Below are positions 35,062-44,300 of a stretch of 64,000 nt of DNA, one piece after another. Made by a program: the position numbers and the translations under genes. Under the pieces are notes generated by a model, which ran no database searches, was not told the origin of the DNA, and worked only from the letters and a program-made list of their open reading frames with translations. Location of the stretch: the NCBI GenBank assembly GCA_964355075.1, contig CAYHCF010000002.1, positions 153,198 through 217,197 of the forward strand, read 5' to 3'. Source of the DNA: B1 sp964355075. GTDB lineage: Bacteria; Bacteroidota; Bacteroidia; UKL13-3. Within the stretch, counting starts at the first letter, position 1; each line of letters starts with the position of its first letter.

Positions 35062-35673
35062 CTAAAAAAGTCCGTTTGTTACCGCTTCAATACGGCTTAT
35101 GATGCTGCCAAGGTGATCAGAATTCTCGGCAAAATTTAATTCGTCAACTTCAATAATTACATGTTTGGGTTTATAGGCACTGATCCATGCTTCGTAACGT
35201 TCATTCAATCTTTTCAGGTAATCCAGGCGAATGCTATCTTCGTATTCGCGGCCTCGTTTTTGAATATTATTCACTAAACAAGGTATAGATGCCCGCAGAT
35301 AAATCAATAAATCCGGAGCTTTCACGGTTTGACACAAGGAATCAAACATCTTTTGATAGGTTTCAAAATCACGTGTACTCATTAATCCCATGCTGTGCAG
35401 ATTAGGAGCGAAAATATGCGCATCCTCGTAGATTGTTCTATCCTGTATGATGTTTTTCTTTGCTTTCTGCAAATTGAGCAAAGTACTGTAACGGGTATTC
35501 AGAAAGTAAATCTGAAGATTAAAGCTCCATCGCTGCATATCTTCATAAAAATCGCTGATATATGGATTATCTTCAACATTTTCGTAGTGAGGTTCAAACT
35601 TATAGTGCTTTGACAACAAAGTGGTAAGTGTAGTTTTACCTGAACCAATATTTCCCGCGATAGCTAAGTGCAT
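35062..35673 (-). CDS. Deoxynucleoside kinase (dAK/dGK/dCK family)
   Basis: A 203-residue deoxynucleoside kinase that phosphorylates deoxynucleosides in salvage. The P-loop is AGNIGSGKTTL (residues 6-16). Next come the substrate-binding segments NPYISDFYEDMQRWSFNLQI and DRTIYEDAHIFA (ERS-equivalent), and the lid region KRGREYEDSIRLDYLKRLNE. Length fits bacterial enzymes of this family. Which base it prefers cannot be told. A TAnnTTTG box (35728-35735) lies 55 nt upstream without a matching -33 element. The gene abuts the convergent SDR gene. Confidence 0.9.
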   Translation of the reverse strand: MHLAIAGNIGSGKTTLTTLLSKHYKFEPHYENVEDNPYISDFYEDMQRWSFNLQIYFLNTRYSTLLNLQKAKKNIIQDRTIYEDAHIFAPNLHSMGLMSTRDFETYQKMFDSLCQTVKAPDLLIYLRASIPCLVNNIQKRGREYEDSIRLDYLKRLNERYEAWISAYKPKHVIIEVDELNFAENSDHLGSIISRIEAVTNGLF

Positions 35674-35782
35674 AATTTATCCCTTCATTAATTATCTCTG
35701 CAAAAAACAACATAAAAACCGAACGAACAAATCTATATGAAGTTAGTGGATATTTTCTTATTATTTTTTAGCATCTTGCAAC

Positions 35783-37186
35783 ATGCAGGTACAATTTTTC
35801 GGGGCAGCTCAAATGGTTACTGGCAGTAAGCATTTAATAACTACTGCAAAGGGAACTAAAATATTACTGGATTGTGGCCTTATACAAGGCAAATTGAGTA
35901 ACAGGGAAGATTTAAACCGTAACTTTGGGTTCAACCCGGCGGAACTGGATTACTTAATATTATCTCACGCTCATATTGATCATTCAGGATTAATTCCCAG
36001 GCTTGTCAAGAAAGGTTTCAGGGGTTTGATTTTTTGCACCCCGGCAACCAAAAGCTTATGTGAGATCATGTTAGCTGACTCTGCTCATATTCAAAACGAC
36101 GATTTAAAATATATTAATAAAAGAAGAGCCAGGAAAAAAGAGCCTCCAATTGAATGCTTGTATGACATCCGGGATGTTGAAGAATCGATAAAAATGATGA
36201 TTGAAGTTGGATACGATGAACATCTAAAAATCGACAATGAAATAACTCTTTGCCTCACTGATGCCGGACATTTATTGGGAAGTGCCATCATAAACCTAGA
36301 TATAAAAGCTGGCAATCGAAAAAAAATCCGTCTTACTTTTAGCGGCGATATTGGTCGCTATAACGATCCGATTTTAAGAGACCCGCAGCCGTTCAGACAA
36401 TGTGATTATCTTATTTGTGAAAGCACTTATGGAAACAGACTTCATCCAAAGGCAATTGATGCGGAAAATGAACTTCTTGGTATTGTTAAACATACCTGCG
36501 TGGTAAATAAAGGGAAACTCATTATTCCGGCTTTTAGTGTTGACAGAACTCAGGAAATTATTTACCTCCTGGAAAATGCCAGTAATGAAGGGCTGTTACC
36601 TGATATCCGGGTTTATGTAGATAGCCCACTTTCGGTGAAGGCGACCCATATCATCCAGGAGCATCAGGAATGTTATCGCCCTGAATTCATTGAATTCTTA
36701 CAAAATGATGAACATCCTTTTGAATTTAGAAACCTGGTCTATATTACGGATCCCGAAGAATCAAAAGCCCTTAATTCGAGCAAAGAGCCTTGTATTATTA
36801 TTTCAGCAAGCGGTATGGCGGAAGCAGGCCGGGTCAAACACCATATAAAAAACAATATCGAAAACTCCAGGAATACCATCTTACTCGTGGGGTATTGTAC
36901 ACCTGAAAGTCTGGGTGGAAGACTCAAAAACGGAGAACCATCCGTTCATATTTTTGGAGAGGAATACCCGGTTAAAGCAGAAGTAAAATCAATAGACTAT
37001 TATAGCGCTCATGCAGATTATATTGAAATTCTAAAATTACTGCAATGTCAATCACCTAAAAAAATCAAGCGTATATTTTTGGTTCATGGTGAACCTACTG
37101 CCCAAATAAGTTTAAAAGAGAGATTGAAAGAAAAAGGATTTTCTCATATTTCAATTCCGGAAACAGGTGATCAGTTCGAGTTATGA
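35783..37186 (+). CDS. Metallo-beta-lactamase-fold beta-CASP hydrolase (RNase J/CPSF-like)
   Basis: A 467-residue MBL-fold protein with a beta-CASP domain and a C-terminal RMMBL domain, the layout of RNA-processing nucleases. The metal-binding motif is SHAHIDHSGLIP (HxHxDH). The other sites are AGHLLGSA, FSGDIGRYNDPI and, at the C-terminus, SAHADYIEILKLL with VHGEPTAQ. The beta-CASP part shows CESTYGNRLHPK, PAFSVDRTQEI and SASGMAEAGRVKHH. It belongs to the small YSH1/CPSF-like group found in many bacteria, not to RNase J proper. The substrate is probably RNA but is unproven. It stands alone on the plus strand. Confidence 0.9.
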   Translation: MQVQFFGAAQMVTGSKHLITTAKGTKILLDCGLIQGKLSNREDLNRNFGFNPAELDYLILSHAHIDHSGLIPRLVKKGFRGLIFCTPATKSLCEIMLADSAHIQNDDLKYINKRRARKKEPPIECLYDIRDVEESIKMMIEVGYDEHLKIDNEITLCLTDAGHLLGSAIINLDIKAGNRKKIRLTFSGDIGRYNDPILRDPQPFRQCDYLICESTYGNRLHPKAIDAENELLGIVKHTCVVNKGKLIIPAFSVDRTQEIIYLLENASNEGLLPDIRVYVDSPLSVKATHIIQEHQECYRPEFIEFLQNDEHPFEFRNLVYITDPEESKALNSSKEPCIIISASGMAEAGRVKHHIKNNIENSRNTILLVGYCTPESLGGRLKNGEPSVHIFGEEYPVKAEVKSIDYYSAHADYIEILKLLQCQSPKKIKRIFLVHGEPTAQISLKERLKEKGFSHISIPETGDQFEL

Positions 37187-37228
37187 CGAAGGAAAAAAAT
37201 ACAAAATTAGTAAATCGTAGATAAAATA

Positions 37229-37303
37229 CCTGATTACCAATTGCCTGATTACCAATTACCTGATTACCAATTACCTGATTACCGATTACCAATTACCAAT
37301 TAC
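37229..37303. repeat. 15-bp direct repeat array behind pyrG
   Basis: Four units of CCTGATTACCAATTA (one with G for A, one with G at the end) followed by two shortened CCAATTA copies. The array fills the space between the converging beta-CASP and pyrG genes and ends 6 bp before the pyrG stop. An open frame across it encodes only a repeating IGNQV and is not a gene. Confidence 0.85.
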
Positions 37304-37308
37304 CCATT

Positions 37309-38919
37309 TTACCGCTGACTATAAACGACAGCCGCCTTAATAAATCTGATAAACAAGGGATGCGGATTCAAAACGGTGCTTTTATATTCGGGGTGAAACT
37401 GTACGCCTAAAAAGTAGGGATGATTTTTTATCTCAACAATTTCGGCCAATTTGGTTTCAGGATTTATTCCGGTAATTGACATTCCCTTGGCTTCAAATTC
37501 TTTCAGATACAAGTTATTGAATTCATATCTGTGGCGATGACGTTCACTTACTTTCGATTTATCGTAAGCCTTGTGTGCGATACTGTCTTTGGTAAGTTCA
37601 CAAACATAGGAGCCCAAACGCATGGTTCCACCTTTGGCTGTGATCTTCTTTTGATCTGGCATCATATCAATTACAGGATGTTTGGTTTTTGGGTTCATTT
37701 CTGTGCTGTGTGCACCTTTCCAGCCAATTACATTTCGGGCAAACTCTATCACGGCCATTTGCATTCCCAAACAAATTCCAAAGAATGGTATATTATTTTC
37801 ACGGGCATATTTGATGGCGGCAATTTTCCCTTCAATTCCTCTGTCGCCAAATCCGGGGGCTACTAAAATACCGTCTAAATCTCCCAATTTTAAATCAATA
37901 TTTTCTTCATCCAATAATTCGCTATGAATGTATTGAACCCTTACTCTTGATTCGTTGTAAGCACCTGCATGAATAAAGGATTCAACAATTGATTTATAAG
38001 CATCAGGTAATTCAACATACTTTCCTATCAATCCAATTCTAAGTTCAAACTTTGGATTTTTATGCCGGGCTAAGAATGTCCTCCAACTTTCTAATTCGGG
38101 TTCAATTTTAGAGGATAGCTTCAATTTTGACAAAACCGTTTTATCTAATTTCTCCTTATACATCATCAACGGCACGTCATATATGGTAAGCACATCCAGT
38201 GCTTCAATAACTGCACCGGCATCCACGTTACAAAATAATGCAATCTTTTTCCGAACTTCTTTGGTGATCATATGTTCTGTACGGCAAACCAAAATATCGG
38301 GTTGAACACCACTTTCAAGCAACATTTTTACGCTGTGTTGCGTAGGCTTGGTTTTTAATTCTTTGGTTGAATTTAAATAAGGTAAAAGGGTAAGATGGAT
38401 AACCAGTGCATCCTCATCTTTCATTTCCCAGAGTAATTGACGAACCGATTCAATATAAGGGAGAGACTCAATATCACCAACCGTTCCGCCAATTTCGGTT
38501 ATAATAATTTCAAACTTTCCTGTTTCGCCCAGCAGCTTAATCCTGCGTTTTATTTCATCGGTAATGTGAGGAATTACCTGAACCGTTTTACCCAGATAGG
38601 CTCCTTCCCTTTCCTGTTTGATAACATGTTGGTAAATGCTTCCGGTAGTCACATTATTGGCCTGAGAGGTGCTAATATTTAAGAAGCGTTCATAATGACC
38701 CAAATCCAGATCAGTTTCAGCACCATCTTCGGTTACATAACATTCTCCATGCTCATAAGGATTCAATGTTCCGGGATCCACGTTGATGTAAGGATCTAAT
38801 TTTTGTATGGTTACTGAATAACCTCTTGCCTGCAATAATTTTGCCAATGAGGCAGCAATAATGCCTTTGCCTAAAGAGGATGTAACTCCGCCTGTTACGA
38901 AAATATATTTTGGTGTCAT
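37309..38919 (-). CDS. pyrG: CTP synthase
   Basis: CTP synthase, 536 residues, makes CTP from UTP, ATP and glutamine. The amidoligase domain begins YIFVTGGVTSSLGKGIIAAS, with NVDPGTLNPYEHGECYVTED for UTP/Mg binding. The C-terminal glutaminase domain has the catalytic Cys in FFGICLGMQMAVIEFARN and His/Glu in GVQFHPEYKS. I place the start at the ATG at 38919; an in-frame ATG seven codons upstream is less conserved. The mRNA is expected to start near 39032 with a leader of about 110 nt that can fold in competing ways. Confidence 0.97.
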   Translation of the reverse strand: MTPKYIFVTGGVTSSLGKGIIAASLAKLLQARGYSVTIQKLDPYINVDPGTLNPYEHGECYVTEDGAETDLDLGHYERFLNISTSQANNVTTGSIYQHVIKQEREGAYLGKTVQVIPHITDEIKRRIKLLGETGKFEIIITEIGGTVGDIESLPYIESVRQLLWEMKDEDALVIHLTLLPYLNSTKELKTKPTQHSVKMLLESGVQPDILVCRTEHMITKEVRKKIALFCNVDAGAVIEALDVLTIYDVPLMMYKEKLDKTVLSKLKLSSKIEPELESWRTFLARHKNPKFELRIGLIGKYVELPDAYKSIVESFIHAGAYNESRVRVQYIHSELLDEENIDLKLGDLDGILVAPGFGDRGIEGKIAAIKYARENNIPFFGICLGMQMAVIEFARNVIGWKGAHSTEMNPKTKHPVIDMMPDQKKITAKGGTMRLGSYVCELTKDSIAHKAYDKSKVSERHRHRYEFNNLYLKEFEAKGMSITGINPETKLAEIVEIKNHPYFLGVQFHPEYKSTVLNPHPLFIRFIKAAVVYSQR

Positions 38920-38941
38920 AATATTATTTTGGTTCACCAAA

Positions 38942-39032
38942 TACGGTTCTAAAAAAAGTGGAAATTATCTAAAATGCTGACAGGAAAGCTCTCAGCATTT
39001 TGGAAAATAAAACCGTAAATGTTAACTTACGG
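38942..39032 (-). promoter_or_regulatory. Structured pyrG leader with competing hairpins
   Basis: Transcribed on the minus strand. Hairpin 1 pairs CCGTAA (39027-39032) with TTACGG (39013-39018), loop 8 nt, and is followed by TTTTATTTT, as in a weak terminator. The 3' arm of hairpin 1 can instead pair with AACCGTA at 38942-38948 (7 bp), enclosing a third hairpin AAAATGCTGA/TCAGCATTTT (38971-39001). Hairpin 1 and the long-range stem cannot form together. The pairings are read from the sequence; attenuation is inference. Confidence 0.5.
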
Positions 39033-39036
39033 GAGG

Positions 39037-39067
39037 CAAATATAATCTAATATTCAGGGAGCACCAA
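39037..39067 (-). promoter_or_regulatory. pyrG promoter
   Basis: On the minus strand TTG (39065-39067), 20 nt, then TATATTTG (39037-39044). The first bases after the -7 box are CCTCCCG, so initiation probably uses C, or the first G a few nt on. Confidence 0.68.
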
Positions 39068-39189
39068 TTTTTAACAAATAAGGTTTTCAAGATTTTTTAA
39101 ACAAATTCATTCCCGGCATGAATCAAATTCAAAATCTTAGGTCAAAAAAAATGGATTCAACTTAATCAAAACGAGAAGCGTTTAAACTT

Positions 39190-40536
39190 TTAAATCTCGC
39201 GGTTTACATCCCATTGTTCCATATAATCGCCCACTCTTCTCAGAAAACTTCCTCCCAGCGAACCATCCACCACACGGTGATCATAGCTCAATGATAAGAA
39301 CATCAGATGGCGAATTGCAATTACATCGCCCATTTCGGTTTCCAAAACTGCCGGTTTCTTTTTAATGGTTCCTGTAGCCAAAATGGCTACCTGAGGCATA
39401 TTAATAATGGGCGTTCCCATTACATTTCCAAAACTACCCACATTGGTCAAAGTAAAAGTTCCCCCCTGAATATCATCCGGCGACAATTTGTTTGTTCGTG
39501 CTCTGTTTGCCAGGTCGTTTACCGTTTTGGTTAAACCAACCAGGTTCATGTTATCGGCATTTTTTATGACCGGTACAATTAGATTTCCGGTAGGTAAAGC
39601 CGCTGCCATTCCAATATTAATGGCCTTACGTTTAATGATGTTGTACCCATCCACTGATATATTTACCATTGGAAAATCTTTGATAGCTTTTATCACACAT
39701 TCAATAAACATGGGGGTAAAAGTGATTTTCTCCCCTTCGCGTTTTTCATATATTTTTTTGGCTTTTTCACGCCAGACAACCATATTGGTGACATCGGCCT
39801 CCACAAATGAAGTTACGTGCGGACTGGTATGCCAACTCAATGCCATGTGATCGGAAATCAATTTGCGCATCCTGTCCATTTCAATGATTTCATCTCCGCC
39901 ACTAACTGATACCGCAGGTTTTTCAATAGGCGGAGCAATGGATGCCGGTTTTTCCATAACAGGAACAACTACCATCTGTCTTTCGGTTTGAACCGGAGGA
40001 GCAGCTTTTGCATTTCCTTTATTTTGCACATAAGCCAGAATATCCATTTTAGTAACCCTGCCTTCTCCACCCGATCCGGTGATTGTTTCTAATTCCGACA
40101 TACTCACATTTTCAGCTCGGGCAATATTTAACACAAGTGGTGAATAAAACCGGTTTCCACCGGCATTCGCATTTCCAGCAGTATTTTGAGTAGCCGCAAT
40201 GACCGGTTCCACTTTCCTCACTTCAGGTTTGATCTCAGCCACTTGCACTTTTGGAGCCGGCACTGAAGGGGCAACAGCCGATGCATGGCTACTTCCTGAT
40301 AATTCAATCAAGGCAATAGGTGCATTAACTGCCACGACATCACCTTCTTTAAAAAAACATTTGATGAGTTTTCCGGCTTTAGGCGACGGTACTTCAGAAT
40401 CTACTTTATCGGTAGCAATTTCTAAAACAGTTTCATCAACAGCGATCATTTCACCTTCCTTTTTGGTCCAGCGAATAATAGTTGCCTCCGTTATACTTTC
40501 ACCCAATTTGGGCATTATCAATTGAAAATCAGCCAT
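39190..40536 (-). CDS. Dihydrolipoamide acyltransferase (E2) of a 2-oxoacid dehydrogenase complex
   Basis: An E2 core subunit of 448 residues. The N-terminal lipoyl domain carries the lipoylated lysine Lys44 in EIATDKVDSEVPSP. A Pro/Ala-rich linker follows, then the peripheral subunit-binding domain (FYSPLVLNIARAENVSMSEL; GSGGEGRVTKMDILAYVQN), a second linker and the catalytic domain ending SYDHRVVDGSLGGSFLRR (His and Asp of the active site). The catalytic domain segment LISDHMALSWHTSPHVTSFV resembles branched-chain or broad 2-oxoacid E2 more than succinyltransferase. E1 and E3 genes are not adjacent, so the substrate cannot be fixed. Confidence 0.9.
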   Translation of the reverse strand: MADFQLIMPKLGESITEATIIRWTKKEGEMIAVDETVLEIATDKVDSEVPSPKAGKLIKCFFKEGDVVAVNAPIALIELSGSSHASAVAPSVPAPKVQVAEIKPEVRKVEPVIAATQNTAGNANAGGNRFYSPLVLNIARAENVSMSELETITGSGGEGRVTKMDILAYVQNKGNAKAAPPVQTERQMVVVPVMEKPASIAPPIEKPAVSVSGGDEIIEMDRMRKLISDHMALSWHTSPHVTSFVEADVTNMVVWREKAKKIYEKREGEKITFTPMFIECVIKAIKDFPMVNISVDGYNIIKRKAINIGMAAALPTGNLIVPVIKNADNMNLVGLTKTVNDLANRARTNKLSPDDIQGGTFTLTNVGSFGNVMGTPIINMPQVAILATGTIKKKPAVLETEMGDVIAIRHLMFLSLSYDHRVVDGSLGGSFLRRVGDYMEQWDVNREI

Positions 40537-40699
40537 GCAAAATTAATTTTAATACCAGTCAACAACCCAAAGATGCAAGAATACATTTATATTTCAAAAT
40601 TCAGAATTGCAAATTTACCTTAATTGGTCATTTTTAAAAAAACTTTTATTGAGAATCAGACTTTTGGCTTTGTTTTATGTGATCGTAAATTATTAATAA

Positions 40700-40713
40700 A
40701 GGGCTAAAGCCCT
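40700..40713. repeat. Small palindrome ahead of the 72-bp array
   Basis: AGGGCT-AA-AGCCCT, a perfect 14-bp palindrome about 28 bp before the first array unit. It resembles the inner hairpin of the array units in its AGGG/CCCT arms. Confidence 0.6.
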
Positions 40714-40740
40714 CAACAAGGATTTTGTTTCATTTTTGAA

Positions 40741-41320
40741 CCCTACCCTGAAGGGCAGGGCTATTGATTAAATAAATCTCCAACGATAAATTATTTTGGC
40801 TTCATTTATGAACCCTACCCTGAAGGGCAGGGCTATTGATTAAATAAATCTCCAACGATAAATTATTTTGGCTTCATTTATGAACCCTACCCTGAAGGGC
40901 AGGGCTATTGATTAAATAAATCTCCAACGATAAATTATTTTGGCTTCATTTATGAACCCTACCCTGAAGGGCAGGGCTATTGATTAAATAAATCTCCAAC
41001 GATAAATTATTTTGGCTTCATTTATGAACCCTACCCTGAAGGGCAGGGCTATTGATTAAATAAATCTCCAACGATAAATTATTTTGGCTTCATNNNNNNN
41101 NNNNNNNNNNNNNNNNNNNNNNNNNNNNNNNNNNNNNNNNNNNNNNNNNNNNNNNNNNNNNNNNNNNNNNNNNNNNNNNNNNNNNNNNNNNNNAAGGGCA
41201 GGGCTATTGATTAAATAAATCTCCAACGATAAATTATTTTGGCTTCATTTATGAACCTACCCTAAAGGGCAGGGCTATTGATTAAATAAATCTCCAACGA
41301 TAAATTATTTTGGCTCATTT
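40741..41320. repeat. 72-bp tandem repeat array, interrupted by a 100-N gap (41094-41193)
   Basis: Units begin at 40741, 40813, 40885, 40957 and 41029 with exact 72-bp spacing, and at least two more follow the gap, the last with small deletions. Units are essentially identical before the gap. Each starts with an imperfect hairpin, CCCTACCCT-GA-AGGGCAGGG, and contains TCTCCAACGATAAATTATTT further on. The phase after the gap is off by 11 bp, so the N length is only nominal. No open frame runs through it. It fills the space between E2 and the broken beta-helix gene. Confidence 0.95.
41094..41193. other. Assembly gap of 100 N inside the 72-bp array
   Basis: Exactly 100 N, flanked on both sides by the same 72-bp unit. 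The assembler could not span the array. Confidence 0.97.
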
Positions 41321-41326
41321 ATTAAC

Positions 41327-44300
41327 TCATTTCTTAACTATTTTACTCGTTTTTCCTAAGGATTCGCTGGGCAATTTGCCCTTCCGTTCCATTCGAAGAA
41401 TATAAAAACCCTTGTTTAAGTCATCTGTTTCAAGTTTAATTAGATTGATTCCTTTATTCAGGTATTGCGTTTTATTCATTACCATTTTCCCTGCAATATC
41501 AGTGAAGGAAAAATCCAAATACCCCTCGGCCGAATTTGATATTTTTATGTAAACATCATCCTCAACTGGATTTGGATATACCGTTATTATTTCATCTCTC
41601 AATTCATCGCTTTGGTTCACACTTACTGTTCCTGAATATTCGTAATTGCCATCATCGTCAATAATTTTTAACCGATAATAAATTGTTTGTTCAATGACAT
41701 CCATGTTGAATGCGGAATAATCAATAAACTGATAGCGTTGCATGGAATTGCTATTACCAGCAGCTTTCACTGCATCAAGTTTCATCCATTGACTATTGAC
41801 AACAGACTTTTCAACTTCAAATGAGCGGACGTTCTTCTCCGATGCAGTTGCCCAATTTAAGCGTACATCCTTATTGACTTTTGTTGCTGAGATATCAAGC
41901 AATTTCAAGGGCAAAGGGTTATTATAATCTGTGCCTGTAAATATTCCAAGGGAGTCAATACTAAGTATGGACATATTATTTAAGAGTGTATCCAAAGTGG
42001 TTTGTGTTGAATAGATGCGCCAAGGTACCGTAGGGGTATTTTTTTGAGCCATTACCATATTCGCTTCCACAGGATTTGTGCCTGTCCATGGATCTTCATA
42101 GTGCAATTTCAAATTGAAATTATAGGAATTTGAGGGCGGGATTGCAACTAATTTCCAATAAGCATTCATGTAATTATTTGTTGAACTACCTACATTTGGC
42201 GCCGTATCCCCCGAAAATAACTGCACAAAAACTGCTGCCGGTACGGGAGCAGATGGAGCCCATTCTATTTTTGCAACCGTATCATAACCGAAAAGAAAAG
42301 CTTGCATACTACCCGGAAATGGCATAACAGGACTTGCCACCGCGTATGGAGGTTGAACATTGGGAGTAACTTCATAAGCCCCGATGTCGGGTACACCCGC
42401 TGCACGTGAAGGTGGTCTGATACTGTCATTTATATCTTTTGGCACAAGCGTTAAATGTGTAGCTCTCCCATTGAGGCTCCACGTTGCCGAATCATTTGCA
42501 TTGGGAGTTAGATCAGTTTTACCTGTGAATCCAGGGCGATGGAATAAAGAATTGGTATCGCAATGACAAAAATCTCTCCACGCATTTAGATTTGTATAAT
42601 TAGCCCCTGAAAAAATGAATGAAGCGGTATCAGAAAAGTAGTTATTGTAATTGAGACGGATAACGGAAGCCGGAGCTGGAAATGGACCTGTATAAAAGAT
42701 TTTATAAGTACCTAATATAAGCGTATCATAGGCATTTTGGATATGCGAAAAAACATTGTTTCGGATATCTATACCACTGTTTGCGTATAGAGGATGCACC
42801 TCAAATAAAATACGGCCATGTGGGCTAACGGTTTGAATGGAGTTATGATAAATTCCAACATTTACACTCGAATAGCTTAATAAGGTGATATAGGGGGATG
42901 TGACAATTGAATCATTTGTGATCACATTATTTGCGAGCAATGAATTGCTTAAATATTTGAAAAAAACATAACCGCAGCCATTATAGCTAGCAGAGTTCAG
43001 ATGAACTATATTATTTCTGAATATGAGTCCGTTTTGATATTTGATATCAATAGGGCAATCAGCATTTTGGATTTTATTGGATTCAATGGTAAAATTATTT
43101 GTATAGCTTGTTGGTGATACTCCATATAAAGCCAAAGTACCTCCGAGTATGGTGTTTTTCTAAGTACAAAGTTTTGCACAGCAGCCTGATTAACTAAAAC
43201 AGAAAAAACCAGACCGGGGATAGCGATTGATGGCCTGGTAAGTTTGCAATTTTCAATGGTATCGTAGGAAGATGTTCCATCAAGCGTAATGATGGCTGAA
43301 TTAGATAGGGTTCCATTGAGTGAAATAGATACAGACCTGAATTTAACAAAGGATGTGTTTGTTAACTTTAAGGCGAAGAACCCATTTGTATTGGAGTTAA
43401 TTAAAACCGAATCCGCCTGATTGGCAAGCGATTTAAAAAGGATAGTATTAGTCACTGAGCTTCCCGAAATGGCTGTTAATGCAATACTTTCAAGGTAGGT
43501 ACCCGTTTTGATATTGCAAATTACCCTACCTGAAACACCACGTGTAGCCAAAGCATTACAAGCAGAATTTATAGTAGTAAAATCAGATGGAGCGGACCCT
43601 ATCAGATAAGTACCTATCATTGGCGTGGCAAGGGTGCTTACAAGTGTATCATTCAAAGTATTGCGGTCAAAAGAACCATTGGGAGATGAAGTAAATACTT
43701 TTAGTGTATTTACTCCATTAATGAGATTAATTTGTTGTAAACCTGTAAAAAGAACTAAGCTTGTATCACATGGATTAAGTGTTCCTGACCAAGGTTGTGT
43801 TACAGCCAAACCCGAATTGAGGATATAGCTTATATTAAAAGATATAATTGTATTTGTTCCATTATTGGATATTTTAACGCTAAGATTCTGCAAGCCTGGC
43901 GAAATTGGAAAAACAGGTTGTATCAATTGTGTTACAGAGATATCATTACTATCTGCTTTAGCCTCATCACAACCTATATCAGGTGAGACCGGTCTGACTT
44001 GGTTGTCAATATCATTACTGACAAAAGTATTCAGATTAACACCCTTATTCGTGCAGATATTAGCAAGGTGTAAATCATATTTACTAATTATGGAAGGAAG
44101 TACATTAAATGAGGAGTCGCCCCCTCCCATAGGATTAAGAAAGTTGCTTATTGTATAGCTATTGGAATTACGGAAAATGATATTGCTGTTGGCAGTATTA
44201 TAGTAAATATTGTAATTTATGGAGTTACTACCGGGACTGTTTGAAAAATAAGCAGGGTAAACAATGCCTGAAACCGCACTTATCATACAAAGAAAGATGT

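Noticed and set aside
37095..37292. Frame encoding repeated IGNQV
   Set aside because: It is the 15-bp direct repeat read in one frame, with no start context or family.
40538..40545. TAATTTTG box directly before the E2 start
   Set aside because: It lies one nucleotide from the ATG, so transcription would begin inside the coding region; probably chance.
22579..41320. Possible CRISPR arrays in the 59-bp and 72-bp repeats
   Set aside because: Units are contiguous with no unique spacers, and no cas genes are present.
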